NCBI GenBank assembly: GCA_016281815.1 | Contig: JAEEJK010000110.1 | Coordinates: 1-64,000 of the forward strand | Direction: 5' to 3' | DNA from: Prevotella sp. | GTDB taxonomy: Bacteria > Bacteroidota > Bacteroidia > Bacteroidales > Bacteroidaceae | DNA length: 64,000 nt | Shown: in pieces, positions 33,774 through 44,038 of the stretch | Numbering within the stretch: the stretch's first letter is position 1 | How the letters are laid out: every line of letters begins with the position of its first letter | Program-made: the position numbers and the translations under genes | The notes under the pieces: model-generated | Seen by the model: only the letters and a program-made list of their open reading frames with translations | What the model was told of the DNA's origin: nothing | Databases searched by the model: none

Positions 33774-35972
33774 TTATTTCACGACCACTTTCTTTACGGA
33801 ACCATTATTCATTCGGATGATATTGATGCCATGCTTAGGGGCATTGATTTTCTGTCCGTCAAGACTGTATCGTTCTACAATTTGTGGGTGTGTTTGAGTT
33901 TCATTGATGGAAGATGGATCAATTGTTTTGATTGAAGTCTGGGCAGCGTTGATGTATTCACCTGTATCGGCGTTGAGTAGCAGGGTTATCATCTTCAATT
34001 TTGACTTATCCTGAATAATGGTGTTGCCACTGATATCAGCGATAAAGGTATAATTTTGTGGTGTGCCGGCCTTAATAACGTTTTCTACTGAGCCTTCTAC
34101 ACCATAAAGGGGTTGCCAGGCAGCTACTGCCACATGGTTGAAAACCACGCCACTGACGGAACTTGGCTGCTGGCACCAGTATTGAAGGTCGGGGTCGGTA
34201 TCACTTTCACCACTATAGAAATTGGACTGTGCCCAACCTGGTCCTGAACCCGTCAGACCATCAGCAGTCAGTACATATCCAATAGCATAATTTCCAGACA
34301 TGTTGAGTTGGAATGTGGTCTTCGTGTCAACTCTGATTTCGGTCTGTTCTGAGTTTATCCAGAATGCATCGGCCTGTATGGCCGCAGATGTATGATTATC
34401 TATAGTATTCTTGATGGAATTGACCACTGTATTGGTGCCGATACCTGCTCCTTCGGTCCTGTTGGCGACACCTGTCGGATAGCCCTTACAAAATTTCTCA
34501 ATGACGGGCATATATTCTTCAATTCCCATGGTTTCGTCGTTGTGAACAGCGATAATCGCGGCCTTATTACCAAACTGCTCATTTGCTTTGTTCATTGCTA
34601 TAATACCCCGTGGGCACCAGCCACACCATGTGGCGGTAAACTCTTCGAAGATGGGCATAAACTGAGGCTTTTCCAATAGGTTGTACTGTTTTATGTCTGT
34701 CTTGTTGTTATACGACTCATTGATTTGGCCGTTCACTTCGGTTATTGTGATGGAACGGTTGTGGATGGCAGCTTCCACATCGGTAGGTATGGGGATAGAG
34801 ATTGTCGACATGGCCATCATTTCCGAAATGTTCGCCTTGGTGGTTCCACTTGCCACCTGCTTGCCATCTGTTTCGATAACATATCCCACACTTTTAACGG
34901 GTGTAGCACCATTGTTCTGGAGTTTCAACTGCAATGTCTGTTCAGAGTCTTTTAGAGTATAAATGTGGTCGTCCGAATAGACGTTTACGGCATTGTTTTT
35001 GAATTGTCCGTTAGAAAGTATGCGTACCATAAGGTCGCCGCTGCGGTTTGACCATGATGTGTTGCTGGATGTGGAGATATAATAGCCAGAGGTATAAGGT
35101 GTATTTGATAATCGGTAGCTGACAGGATAGTCAGAATAGTATTTGTTCTTTGCCAAGATAGTGAAGGAGTAGCCCACGTACAGTCCGCCTTGAGGAATGA
35201 CATGTGACTTCTTGAATTTAACTTCATTGAACTGGGAAAACTTGAGTTCACTCATAGGCAGTTGCACCATCTCCAAATCGGCCTGTCCGCCAAAGTCAGG
35301 CAGGGTGGTTGAAACCCAGTATTGAATATCTGACACATCCGAGTCCAAAAAGTAAAACGAGAGGCCGTCTATGGTGGTATCATTGCCTCCTATGTAACCG
35401 TACGGCACGTAAGTTGCCACGTAATAACGTTCTGCCTTGGAACTGCCGTAAATATACCAATTGCCTTCTTTATCATAGTAATACCACCACACCTGTTTTT
35501 GATTGTTGGTAAATAGGATGTTGATACTTTTAGAGATCCTGCCGATGGTGATGGTTAAAATGGCCTCTACCATGCCTTCTTTCTGTAGGCCGGTAGCATC
35601 GAACTGCACCTGCTCAGTGTTGTTTGCTGTGAATGTTTTGTATTTGGTGGATGTGCCGCTCATAGGGGTACAATCACCACCCATACACCATTGCATCAAT
35701 GATGGTTCCAATGTGTTAGACAAAATCCGCAAAGAGGCTGTAGCTTTTGCACTTGTGGCATCATCTAACTTGATTACAAGGCCATTGCTTGGATTTGAGT
35801 GAGGATTTGTTTCACAAGAGAGTTCTCCCAAGTCATTTTCTACGGCATCAATGGCTACCGTAGTTCCATCGTCAAGAATACGGCCCTGATACCAAAAATC
35901 GAAATTCTGTGAACTTACTGCTGCGAATGTCGCAAATAGTGCTGTCAGCGTGATGAAAAGTCTTTTGTTCAT
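33774..35972 (-). CDS. Secreted protein with Omp28/thioredoxin-like CxxC domain and C-terminal sorting-like motif
   Basis: EEFTATWCGWCPRGIIAMNKANEQFGNKAAIIAVHNDE; C-term YSLDGQKINAPKHGINIIRMNNGSVKKVVVK. Start refined to ATG 35972. Confidence 0.8.
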   Translation of the reverse strand: MNKRLFITLTALFATFAAVSSQNFDFWYQGRILDDGTTVAIDAVENDLGELSCETNPHSNPSNGLVIKLDDATSAKATASLRILSNTLEPSLMQWCMGGDCTPMSGTSTKYKTFTANNTEQVQFDATGLQKEGMVEAILTITIGRISKSINILFTNNQKQVWWYYYDKEGNWYIYGSSKAERYYVATYVPYGYIGGNDTTIDGLSFYFLDSDVSDIQYWVSTTLPDFGGQADLEMVQLPMSELKFSQFNEVKFKKSHVIPQGGLYVGYSFTILAKNKYYSDYPVSYRLSNTPYTSGYYISTSSNTSWSNRSGDLMVRILSNGQFKNNAVNVYSDDHIYTLKDSEQTLQLKLQNNGATPVKSVGYVIETDGKQVASGTTKANISEMMAMSTISIPIPTDVEAAIHNRSITITEVNGQINESYNNKTDIKQYNLLEKPQFMPIFEEFTATWCGWCPRGIIAMNKANEQFGNKAAIIAVHNDETMGIEEYMPVIEKFCKGYPTGVANRTEGAGIGTNTVVNSIKNTIDNHTSAAIQADAFWINSEQTEIRVDTKTTFQLNMSGNYAIGYVLTADGLTGSGPGWAQSNFYSGESDTDPDLQYWCQQPSSVSGVVFNHVAVAAWQPLYGVEGSVENVIKAGTPQNYTFIADISGNTIIQDKSKLKMITLLLNADTGEYINAAQTSIKTIDPSSINETQTHPQIVERYSLDGQKINAPKHGINIIRMNNGSVKKVVVK

Positions 35973-36087
35973 AGCGATATGAGTTATATGATCTATATTT
36001 TTTTCAGATGGAAACAAAATATTGAATGGCCTTGGCTACGGGTATCTTATTGTTGTGTGTCACATTATAATATCTTTTTCCGAAGAG

Positions 36088-36128
36088 AATTCGTATGGGC
36101 AAAGTATTAATCCTTGCCCATACAAATT
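36088..36128 (-). terminator. Hairpin downstream of the 36141-38954 gene
   Basis: aattcgtatgggcaaag / cttgcccatacaaatt inverted repeat just past the stop at 36141. Confidence 0.65.
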
Positions 36129-36140
36129 ATTGATAGTTTA

Positions 36141-38954
36141 TTATTTCACGACCACTTTCTTACCGTTTCGGATATATATCCCCCGTTTGGGAGAGGTGGT
36201 GCGGACTCCCTGGATAGAATAGACAGGTTGGCTGGTGTCTTCTCCCATTGTGATGGTCTCAATGTCATTGACGATAGTCAGATTGAACGTCGCATCTTCT
36301 GGATAGACAGGGTAGGAGCCTGAGGCATCCTTGGAAGTCAACTCGATTGCTCTTATTGAGCATGGGTGAACTGCGTGCTTTGCTGAATGTTCTGCTTTCA
36401 GTTTAAAGGTGCAGATAAGACCACTCTCATCTTTGATTGGCTCGGAAGCAATATTATAACATACAACGCGGGATGTGGATGAACCAGGGATGTTGTAGAA
36501 TTCGATTTCCCATTTGTCACCCTCGCATCTTCTGCCAAGTTCGGCTGCCTCAATGCTGACATGTTCGGGAAGGTTGACAGTAAATGAAAAGCCATAGACT
36601 GCTACTCCAGGATTGTCGAGGTTGATTCTCAGCATACCAGGATTGACATTGTGGTCGATATCAATGATTCCATCCTCTGCGATAAGAACTGGCTTGTTGG
36701 GGCTGGGATTATCATCTCCGTAATAGGTAAGCTGGAAATTATCGAAGGCAGTCCAGTTGTTGTAATGGAACGACTCGTCGCCTCGGATGCCGATTTCTAT
36801 TTTTTCAGATCCTTCTGGAATGCTAAAATACAGTTCATTGTTGTATGCCCCGGTTTGGAAGGTATAGCCGGCCTCAGTCATCGTATTGGGGATGTAGCCA
36901 TGAACGGTTTTGATGCCGAAGCCCTTCTCCCGTTCAGATGTGGCATCGTCAAAGATTGATTTCAACGGAACTTGTTTGTCTGCTGCAAACAGATAGGCAT
37001 CAATCTGCTCTTCACCATTGGTTCGTCTTGTCGTGGCATCGCTGTAACCTCCGTCACGGTAAAAGCCCTGTGCCTCCAATTTGTAATATCCGGGAATCAG
37101 AGAGATGACTTGACTTACAGAGAAGGAGTTGGAGCACATGATGTCGCCATTGCGGAAAACCTCCATGATAGGTTCTGTGTCTATATCTGAGATTCCATAA
37201 TTGCAATAGGCACTGCCAATAATTCTGTTCCAGGCTGATAAACGAATGTCTCTGGCATTGTTGATGTTCGGGCTTTGGATGAGGAATGTGGCATCCGCAG
37301 GATTCGTGGATGATGCGTTGGAAAGGGCTGCCATCCGCTGTGCATACATCTCGTCCGCTTTGACAAACTCCCATTGGGCTCTCTTGTCTGAGGCTGATTC
37401 TCCTTCAAAATCGGCAAGGTTATTCTTGTCATTGGTAGTCAGCAGGAAACCATTGTCAGCCTTGATGGTAAAGATTCCATCCGACAGTTGGGTGATCTCA
37501 TGGTCGATGCCAACACCATTATCCACATAACCCTCTGTGCCGAGTGCTCCATCTGTGGACTGATTGTATAAAAAGCCTGAGTAAAGACGCCAGTGTTTTC
37601 CATCTTGGGATTTACGCAAACGAAGGTCGAGTCCTCGTTTGTCCACTGCGATGTGTGTGCCCCAGTTGCCACCATTGGTGATAAACAAGCCGGAGGCAAC
37701 ATTCCTGAGATAATAGGTTCCTTCCTTTATGGGGTCTGGGTCAGGTGATGGTCCAGGTGACGGCACAGAATAAACAACTTTATCGGGCTTGATCTGTGTT
37801 TCATCGGGTCTTGCCAGAACAATATTGTTAAGTACAATGTCACCGCCGTTGAAGCTGGCATCAGCCACAAGGGTCATCTTGATGATGGCTCCGCTGTTTC
37901 CGGATAAAGCAATATTCTTGCTGGAAATGAGAATAAAACGGATAATGTCGCCTATTGCATTGGCATCGATAGAGTGATTTCTCGATGTGGTACGACCTGC
38001 TATGTCATACACATAGTCTCCACCTTGCTTCTTTAATGAGAGACCCTTGGGAAGACTCAGGTCAAACTGCACCATGGTAATCTCGTCATCGGGATTGGAA
38101 AGGTCGATGAAGATTTCCTTCTCTTCGCCTACTTTGATATTAAACGGTTCTATTGACAAAGATGCATTGCTTGGGGTAGGAGGATTTTGCTTTATAACTG
38201 TCACAGAGCATGTTGCTGTCACGCCGCTTCCGTCATGGGCCTTGCAGGTGATTGTGGCTGATCCTGCGGCTACAGCCGTCACTAAACCTGTGTTGCTGAC
38301 AGTTGCTACATTCGTATTGCTTGATGTCCAAGACACACTTTTGTCCGTTGCATTTGTTGGTGACACCGTAGCTGTTAATTGCAGCGTTTCACCCACGTTT
38401 AGCGTGGTGGAAGTTTGATTTAAGGAGATTTTGTTGACAAGAATATTACTTGGTGGTATTGTTTTTTTATAAGCGTCGAGTTTTATCTGTTCTTCATTTG
38501 GACTTGCTAAAACGATACCGTCCAAAACTATTTCACCGCCGTTGAAGCTGGCATCAGCTACAATCGTCATGCTGATGATGGCTCCGCTGGTTCCGGTTAA
38601 AGCAATATTTTTGCTGGAGATGAGAATAAAACGGATATAGTCACCCATGGCATTGGCATCGAGCGAGTGATTCTTCCAGGTGGTTCGACCTGCTATGTCA
38701 TACACATAGTCACCATTCTCCTTTTTCAAAGAGAGGCCTTGGGGTAGGTACAGGTCAAACTGTACCATCGTAATTTCGTAGAATGGGTTGGTCAGTTCAA
38801 TGACCATTTCTTTCTCTTCACCTGCACTGATAGTAAAATCTTTTTCTATAAATAGTGACATTGAGGGAGGTTCGGATGGACTGTCCGCCAACATTGGCAT
38901 AGAGATGATGGCTGAAGTAATCAGCCACATAAGTAATAATAGTTTCTGTTTCAT
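36141..38954 (-). CDS. Secreted protein with two cohesin-like domains, Big_2 domain and C-terminal NGKKVVVK motif
   Basis: FTISAGEEKEMVIELTNPFYEITMVQFDLYLPQGLSLKK (and second copy); KISLNQTSTTLNVGETLQLTATVSPTNATDKSVSWTSSNTNVATVSNTGLVTAVAAGSATITC; GIYIRNGKKVVVK. Start refined to ATG 38954. Confidence 0.85.
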   Translation of the reverse strand: MKQKLLLLMWLITSAIISMPMLADSPSEPPSMSLFIEKDFTISAGEEKEMVIELTNPFYEITMVQFDLYLPQGLSLKKENGDYVYDIAGRTTWKNHSLDANAMGDYIRFILISSKNIALTGTSGAIISMTIVADASFNGGEIVLDGIVLASPNEEQIKLDAYKKTIPPSNILVNKISLNQTSTTLNVGETLQLTATVSPTNATDKSVSWTSSNTNVATVSNTGLVTAVAAGSATITCKAHDGSGVTATCSVTVIKQNPPTPSNASLSIEPFNIKVGEEKEIFIDLSNPDDEITMVQFDLSLPKGLSLKKQGGDYVYDIAGRTTSRNHSIDANAIGDIIRFILISSKNIALSGNSGAIIKMTLVADASFNGGDIVLNNIVLARPDETQIKPDKVVYSVPSPGPSPDPDPIKEGTYYLRNVASGLFITNGGNWGTHIAVDKRGLDLRLRKSQDGKHWRLYSGFLYNQSTDGALGTEGYVDNGVGIDHEITQLSDGIFTIKADNGFLLTTNDKNNLADFEGESASDKRAQWEFVKADEMYAQRMAALSNASSTNPADATFLIQSPNINNARDIRLSAWNRIIGSAYCNYGISDIDTEPIMEVFRNGDIMCSNSFSVSQVISLIPGYYKLEAQGFYRDGGYSDATTRRTNGEEQIDAYLFAADKQVPLKSIFDDATSEREKGFGIKTVHGYIPNTMTEAGYTFQTGAYNNELYFSIPEGSEKIEIGIRGDESFHYNNWTAFDNFQLTYYGDDNPSPNKPVLIAEDGIIDIDHNVNPGMLRINLDNPGVAVYGFSFTVNLPEHVSIEAAELGRRCEGDKWEIEFYNIPGSSTSRVVCYNIASEPIKDESGLICTFKLKAEHSAKHAVHPCSIRAIELTSKDASGSYPVYPEDATFNLTIVNDIETITMGEDTSQPVYSIQGVRTTSPKRGIYIRNGKKVVVK

Positions 38955-38993
38955 AGTTTTTTGATTATTATATTTGAAATGCTTTTCTTTCAA

Positions 38994-39035
38994 AACCTTG
39001 CCTATCTCCATGACATAGTGGAGACTGGCAAGGTT
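38994..39035 (-). terminator. Hairpin downstream of second C10 peptidase gene
   Basis: aaccttgcc-tat-ctcca ... tggag-act-ggcaaggtt. Confidence 0.65.
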
Positions 39036-39044
39036 GTTGCTTGC

Positions 39045-42000
39045 TTATTTGACGACAATCTTCTTGCCGTTTATTATATTGATTCCCTTTCGGGGAACAT
39101 AGAGTCGTTGGCCGGCGACGTTATAGACAGGTTTGTCTGTCTTTTGGTCCACGAAGATGCCTTTTATTCCAAGCGTCAGGTCGCCAGGTCTTGTTTCTTG
39201 TTCACGGGGTGTCACCAGCAGGATGTTCTCCACAGAAACTGTGCCTCCCTGGTAGTTCTCGTCAGCAACAAGGGTCATCCTGATAATGGCTCCGTCAGTA
39301 CCGGTGAATGAAGCGTTGTTGTGGGAGGCCAGCACGAAGTGGGTCGTGCCATCGATGGCGTGTGTACTCAGAGAGTGACTCTCTCTGTCCGTGCGACCGG
39401 CAATCCCTGCTTCATACTCATCACCGATCATTTTTAATGAAAGCCCTTCCGGCAGACGCAGGTCGTACTGTACCAGCGTAATCTCGTCATCGGGATTCCA
39501 AAGGTCGATGGTCATGGTCTTCTCCTCACCGGCATTGATGGTGAACGGCTCAATCCATAGATTGGAAGTTCCTGCAAATGTGTTTTCATCGAAATCGAAT
39601 GATTTGCTCGGAGCATAGCTCCTGTTGAGAATGATGTTGACAAGTGCCACATAGTCGGTGCCATTGACCTCGCCGTCGCCATTCACATCGGCAGCCGGGC
39701 GGTTCTCGCTTCTTCCGAGAATGATGTTCACAAGCACCACACCGTCGGTGCCGTTTACCTCGCCGTCACCGTTCACGTCACCGAGAATATTATCAGGTGA
39801 GAACGGGAGAACAATAATCTCCACCATACAGTTTCCATTATAGTACCACCCTTCTTTCTCTTCATCATCCGACTCTATGTAGAACATGACTGTAGCATAA
39901 TATTCTCCCACAGGGACATCGCTCAAAGTGAGGTTGTAATTGACAATGGTGTTTTGTGGTGATGCCGCAAAATAATTAGTAGCTTTATCGCCCATCTTGA
40001 CAATTGTATCAAATGTCTTATTCCAATTTTTAGGCACGATGATTGGTATAGATAAAACATTTCCTGCACTACCGTCATTTCCAAAAGTAGCTTTCAATTT
40101 TAGCTCATCATTCGGGGTGAGTTGGAGCGGATTACCATTTTGGCAGACTAAGGAAGCAAGGTATGGGTAAGAGTAAGAATTAGGCAATGATTCAACAGTC
40201 ACAGTACATGTTGCTTTCACGCCGCTTCCGTCATTGGCTGTGCAAGTGATAGTGGCTGTTCCTTCTGCTACTGCCATCACCAGGCCAGTGTTGCTGACTG
40301 TTGCCACATTTTTGTTGCTTGTAGACCAAGTAACTGTCTTGTCTGTAGCATTCTCTGGCAACACTGTAGCGGTCAATTGAAGTGTTCCTCCCGTTGTCAG
40401 TGTGGCGGAAATCTGGTTTAAGGTAATTTTGTTGACAAGAATAATATCGGGTTTTACTGTTACAGAGCATGTGGCTTTCACACCGCTTCCATCATTGGCT
40501 GTGCAGGTGATGGTGGCTGTTCCGGCAGCAACAGCTGTCACTAAGCCTGTGCTGCTGACAGTTGCCACATTCTTATTACTTGAAGTCCATGCTACTTCCT
40601 TATTTGTAGCATTTGTTGGCTGTACTGATGCTGTAAGTTGCAGAGTTTGACCCTTTGTCAATGTTGCGGAAGTCTGGCTTAACGTGATTTTGTTGACGGG
40701 AATAGCTTTAGGTATTACGCAGACGTCAATTAAACAGTCATTACTATAGAGCCATCCATCTTTTTTTTCATTATAACTTAGAACAGTACCGTAGTAATTA
40801 CCTTCAGGGACATCGACTAATGAAATGCTGTAATTAAGTGTTAAAATTTGTGATGCATCATAATAATTATCTTTGATATCACCCCATTTGACAATTGATT
40901 GTTTGTCTTTTGCCATAATGACCGGCACGGTTTTTGCATTACCTGCACCGCCATTATTCTTAAAAGTTGCAGTCAATTTAAGTTCATCATCTTTTGTAAG
41001 TTGTAGGGGATTGTTGTTTTGACAAATAATAGAAGTGATGTCGATATTAGGATAAGAAGTTGAAGTGTCTTGACCTTTTAGATACAATTTTACTTTGCCA
41101 TTAATAACTTTTGCTACATAGTAGTCAGTCTTTCCACCTAATGTTCGAATTCGGGTGACACGATTTAACGATGAATTAAAGACTACAGGTAGAATTGTAT
41201 ATTCTGAACCTTCTTTGAATACTTCAGAATCGAAAGATATCTCACCATACGGAAAAAGACTATTACGGTAATGTGCGTTATTAATACTAATCTCAAATGT
41301 GTATATACCTCTTGCTTTTCCTTCATTGGGCAAAATATAATAACCGAGGTATCCAGAAAATGGGGTGTCATAGCTATTGGCATCTGAAGAAAAACAATGT
41401 AATCGAAGCATTTTAAGCGTGGCTGTCTCTCCCATAGTATAGCCATCCTCCCAACCTTCAATCTCAAAGTTGTCTGTATAGAAAGTGTCTTCATGGTTTC
41501 CTATGGTTTGTTGACAGATTCTGCACACCATACCTCTATCTGCAGAGAAATTATAATCGTCTGGATTAAGAAGCGAAAGTAAAAAATAGTTATCAAAATC
41601 ACCATCCCATCCCCAGTTGAAATGATAGTATCCACTGGAGTCACATCCATCAAGGATAAAAGCATGGCCGGCTACTTTACCTTTATAATCAGGGTCAGCG
41701 GCAGAGTATATTATAGGTCGCTTGTTTGATAGTTCTTCCTGAATAATCATTTCCCATTCTTCACTGGAATAGTAATTCTCAGCGTAATAAACCATGTTAG
41801 GATTGTACTTGAAATAATTAATCATAGCATAAGGAACATCACTTGAATGAGCGGCCGATCCTCCGTTTTGCATTTCTCCATAGACCATGTTAACGGAGTA
41901 ACCACAGGCCTTCATTAGATATGATACCGCATCTATTTGTTCTTGTTTGTCAACACCATATTTATAAGTATCCAGCATGTTGCTCCAGTCAAATGACTTG

Positions 42001-42734
42001 TCAGCAAAATTGATTGACAGATTGAATTTTAAATTATTGTTGATTGATGTGTAACTCTTAGTCCCTTGCCCTCTTGAAGGGTATTTGTGATAGTTCATGA
42101 TTTGAGCCATGGCAGTAGCTACGCATCCTGTTGAACAATATCCATTTTGTGTTTTTGGACATTCAAGATTATAAAGCCAATAGCCTTTACCGTCAATTAT
42201 TGGACCATGTTGTCCCCAATCTGTTTTTATCAGCGGACTGACGGCCTTTATCTTTCTTGGCGCACGTTGGGTCTTTGTCGTGATGCCATGCTCCAGTATG
42301 TATGCGTATTCCCTGTTGTAGCTTTCCAACATGGCGGCCATTCCACAAGGCATGCTGTCAGGGATGATGATGCCCTTTTCTGAGTAGCCGAGCACATCCT
42401 GCAAACGTTCGTCGGAAGAGACGATGACAAAACGGTCGCTGGCTTCGTCATTCACGATGTAGAAGGCAGATGCCGTTAACGGATTCTTTGAGGGAGCATG
42501 GCGGCGAATCTGCTTATCTATCGCCGAACGGGATACCATTTTCAGTTGGTTTGAGGATGTTGAGTGGCCATTTGCACTCAAAAATTGTTGAGCTATGGCC
42601 AAAGCCTCTGCCTCGCTTCTTTGCTGTGCAAACACATTGTTGCCCCAGGCAAAAAGAATGAACAACACGAATAAAAACGTGGTGTTGTAGCGGCTTTTTC
42701 GTCGGCTACGGGCGGTTGGAGTAATAGTTCTCAT
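39045..42734 (-). CDS. C10 family cysteine peptidase with two Big_2 domains, dockerin-like repeat, cohesin-like domain and C-terminal motif
   Basis: STGCVATAMAQIMNYHKYPSRG; GHAFILDGCDSSGYYHFNWGWDG; two VNKITL..TSATLTKGQTLQLTA modules; GDVNGDGEVNGTDGVVLVNIILGR...DVNGDGEVNGTDYVALVNIIL; GINIINGKKIVVK. Start refined to ATG 42734. Confidence 0.92.
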   Translation of the reverse strand: MRTITPTARSRRKSRYNTTFLFVLFILFAWGNNVFAQQRSEAEALAIAQQFLSANGHSTSSNQLKMVSRSAIDKQIRRHAPSKNPLTASAFYIVNDEASDRFVIVSSDERLQDVLGYSEKGIIIPDSMPCGMAAMLESYNREYAYILEHGITTKTQRAPRKIKAVSPLIKTDWGQHGPIIDGKGYWLYNLECPKTQNGYCSTGCVATAMAQIMNYHKYPSRGQGTKSYTSINNNLKFNLSINFADKSFDWSNMLDTYKYGVDKQEQIDAVSYLMKACGYSVNMVYGEMQNGGSAAHSSDVPYAMINYFKYNPNMVYYAENYYSSEEWEMIIQEELSNKRPIIYSAADPDYKGKVAGHAFILDGCDSSGYYHFNWGWDGDFDNYFLLSLLNPDDYNFSADRGMVCRICQQTIGNHEDTFYTDNFEIEGWEDGYTMGETATLKMLRLHCFSSDANSYDTPFSGYLGYYILPNEGKARGIYTFEISINNAHYRNSLFPYGEISFDSEVFKEGSEYTILPVVFNSSLNRVTRIRTLGGKTDYYVAKVINGKVKLYLKGQDTSTSYPNIDITSIICQNNNPLQLTKDDELKLTATFKNNGGAGNAKTVPVIMAKDKQSIVKWGDIKDNYYDASQILTLNYSISLVDVPEGNYYGTVLSYNEKKDGWLYSNDCLIDVCVIPKAIPVNKITLSQTSATLTKGQTLQLTASVQPTNATNKEVAWTSSNKNVATVSSTGLVTAVAAGTATITCTANDGSGVKATCSVTVKPDIILVNKITLNQISATLTTGGTLQLTATVLPENATDKTVTWSTSNKNVATVSNTGLVMAVAEGTATITCTANDGSGVKATCTVTVESLPNSYSYPYLASLVCQNGNPLQLTPNDELKLKATFGNDGSAGNVLSIPIIVPKNWNKTFDTIVKMGDKATNYFAASPQNTIVNYNLTLSDVPVGEYYATVMFYIESDDEEKEGWYYNGNCMVEIIVLPFSPDNILGDVNGDGEVNGTDGVVLVNIILGRSENRPAADVNGDGEVNGTDYVALVNIILNRSYAPSKSFDFDENTFAGTSNLWIEPFTINAGEEKTMTIDLWNPDDEITLVQYDLRLPEGLSLKMIGDEYEAGIAGRTDRESHSLSTHAIDGTTHFVLASHNNASFTGTDGAIIRMTLVADENYQGGTVSVENILLVTPREQETRPGDLTLGIKGIFVDQKTDKPVYNVAGQRLYVPRKGINIINGKKIVVK

Positions 42735-42905
42735 AAATTGGCAATTTATATTTTGGTTAATTTTGGTATTCCGTAAATAATGTCCAATTACAGCGTGATG
42801 TACACATTTTGGCTGACTCATATTTTACATGGTTACTCGGTTAGATGAATTAAAGATACATTGCGAGGACGAAATCTAACACCCCTTGATTAAAAAAGTG
42901 AAAAA

Positions 42906-43067
42906 TATTCAACTTCCTCCTGTTGGTAAGGTTATGAGGTCATTGGGTCGCTGAGCTTTCAGGTTTTGAGGTGATATATGAATGGGAATGGAGAAGTGAG
43001 GTGTCCTCACCCCATAACCCCATAACCTCATAACTTCATAACCTAACAAGTTGAGCAAATGCGAAAC
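42906..43067 (-). repeat. Second capped short-repeat element (ggttatgagg-type interior)
   Basis: Reverse-complement caps gtttcgcatttgctcaactt (43067-43048) and gaggaagttgaata (42919-42906) match those at 12583-12602 and 12648-12661. Confidence 0.7.
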
Positions 43068-43242
43068 TTGAATTTCCGTATAATTAGTCATAAATCATTG
43101 TATTTCAGTAAATTAATGAATAATTTGTGAAAATTCTGTAGGTGTGTGGCGCTTTCTTTCATTGTTTGCCCCTGATATTGCTCTTGCGGTCTCCTGCAAG
43201 AACGTTGTCAATAAGGTGTCGTGGACTACAAAACAAAAAAGC

Positions 43243-43320
43243 GTGAGATCCGTACTCGTCACTTATCTCACAATCCAGGCCTTCGAACTTGCCTCCACGT
43301 AAAGATAAGCAACTTCGAAG
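43243..43320. other. Two tandem inverted repeats in noncoding junction
   Basis: gtgagat (43243-43249)/atctcac (43265-43271); cttcgaacttgc (43281-43292)/gcaacttcgaag (43309-43320, 11/12 paired). Confidence 0.55.
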
Positions 43321-43788
43321 CCCACGCCGATATGTATGATATTCTACCTCTTAGTGTTTAAAATATGGTGCTTAATGGCATCATACAACAACAAAGAACT
43401 GTATATATACACATCCCGAGGACATCTACCATTGCAACATCTGCCACGTGGATTCCAAGTGTTCGAAGTTTGGATTGTAGCGATGAAGCGTTGAGTAAAC
43501 GCCTTTCCAATAATGTAGTGACTCTCTTTCCCACCCATTCACCGCCCCAACAATGGTGGAGATTACCACTGAGAGGCTCGGCGCGAGTTTATCCTCACCT
43601 CATGGACGTCAGAAGATTTTGGTCTTCTTGGTCCTTTGGTGAAAGACTGTTGAGAATTGATTGCAAATATAAGGATTATTTTCCTTTATTCAAAATAATA
43701 AAGGAGAAAATGTTTGAAAAACATGGTGGTTAAGGTTCAACACAGAGATACAGAGGAACGGAGAATTATTTAAGGTTTGAGGTTTTTC

Positions 43789-43808
43789 GGACGCGATGCA
43801 TCGCGTCC
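43789..43808. repeat. Perfect 20-bp palindrome GGACGCGATGCATCGCGTCC
   Basis: Self-reverse-complementary; followed by CTACC as in the two recG-flanking copies. Confidence 0.9.
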
Positions 43809-44038
43809 CTACCTTTGCTGGATTAAAAATCAGCCACAACAGCAGGGAGCCATTGAGGGGCGACCCTTCAGGGTTGTCGTGGTGGAGGTGGCACTCATCC
43901 AAGTTATTATTTCACTGTCCGTATTGATTCGGTCATTGAAAGCGAAAAAAGCGTAAAAAGGGAAGCTTAATATAGAATTTCTATTATAGAGTTTGTATAA
44001 TTGAGCCTTTTTGCTTACCTTTGCACAAAATGTGCATC

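Noticed and set aside
24180-42821. True cellulosome
   Set aside because: No carbohydrate-active catalytic domains in the cluster; cohesin/dockerin calls are by eye, so only a looser assembly hypothesis is offered.
43344-43733. Small ORFs (64 aa minus, 122 aa plus) in the junction
   Set aside because: No recognisable domain, overlapping on opposite strands, no ribosome-binding or -7 context; probably noncoding.
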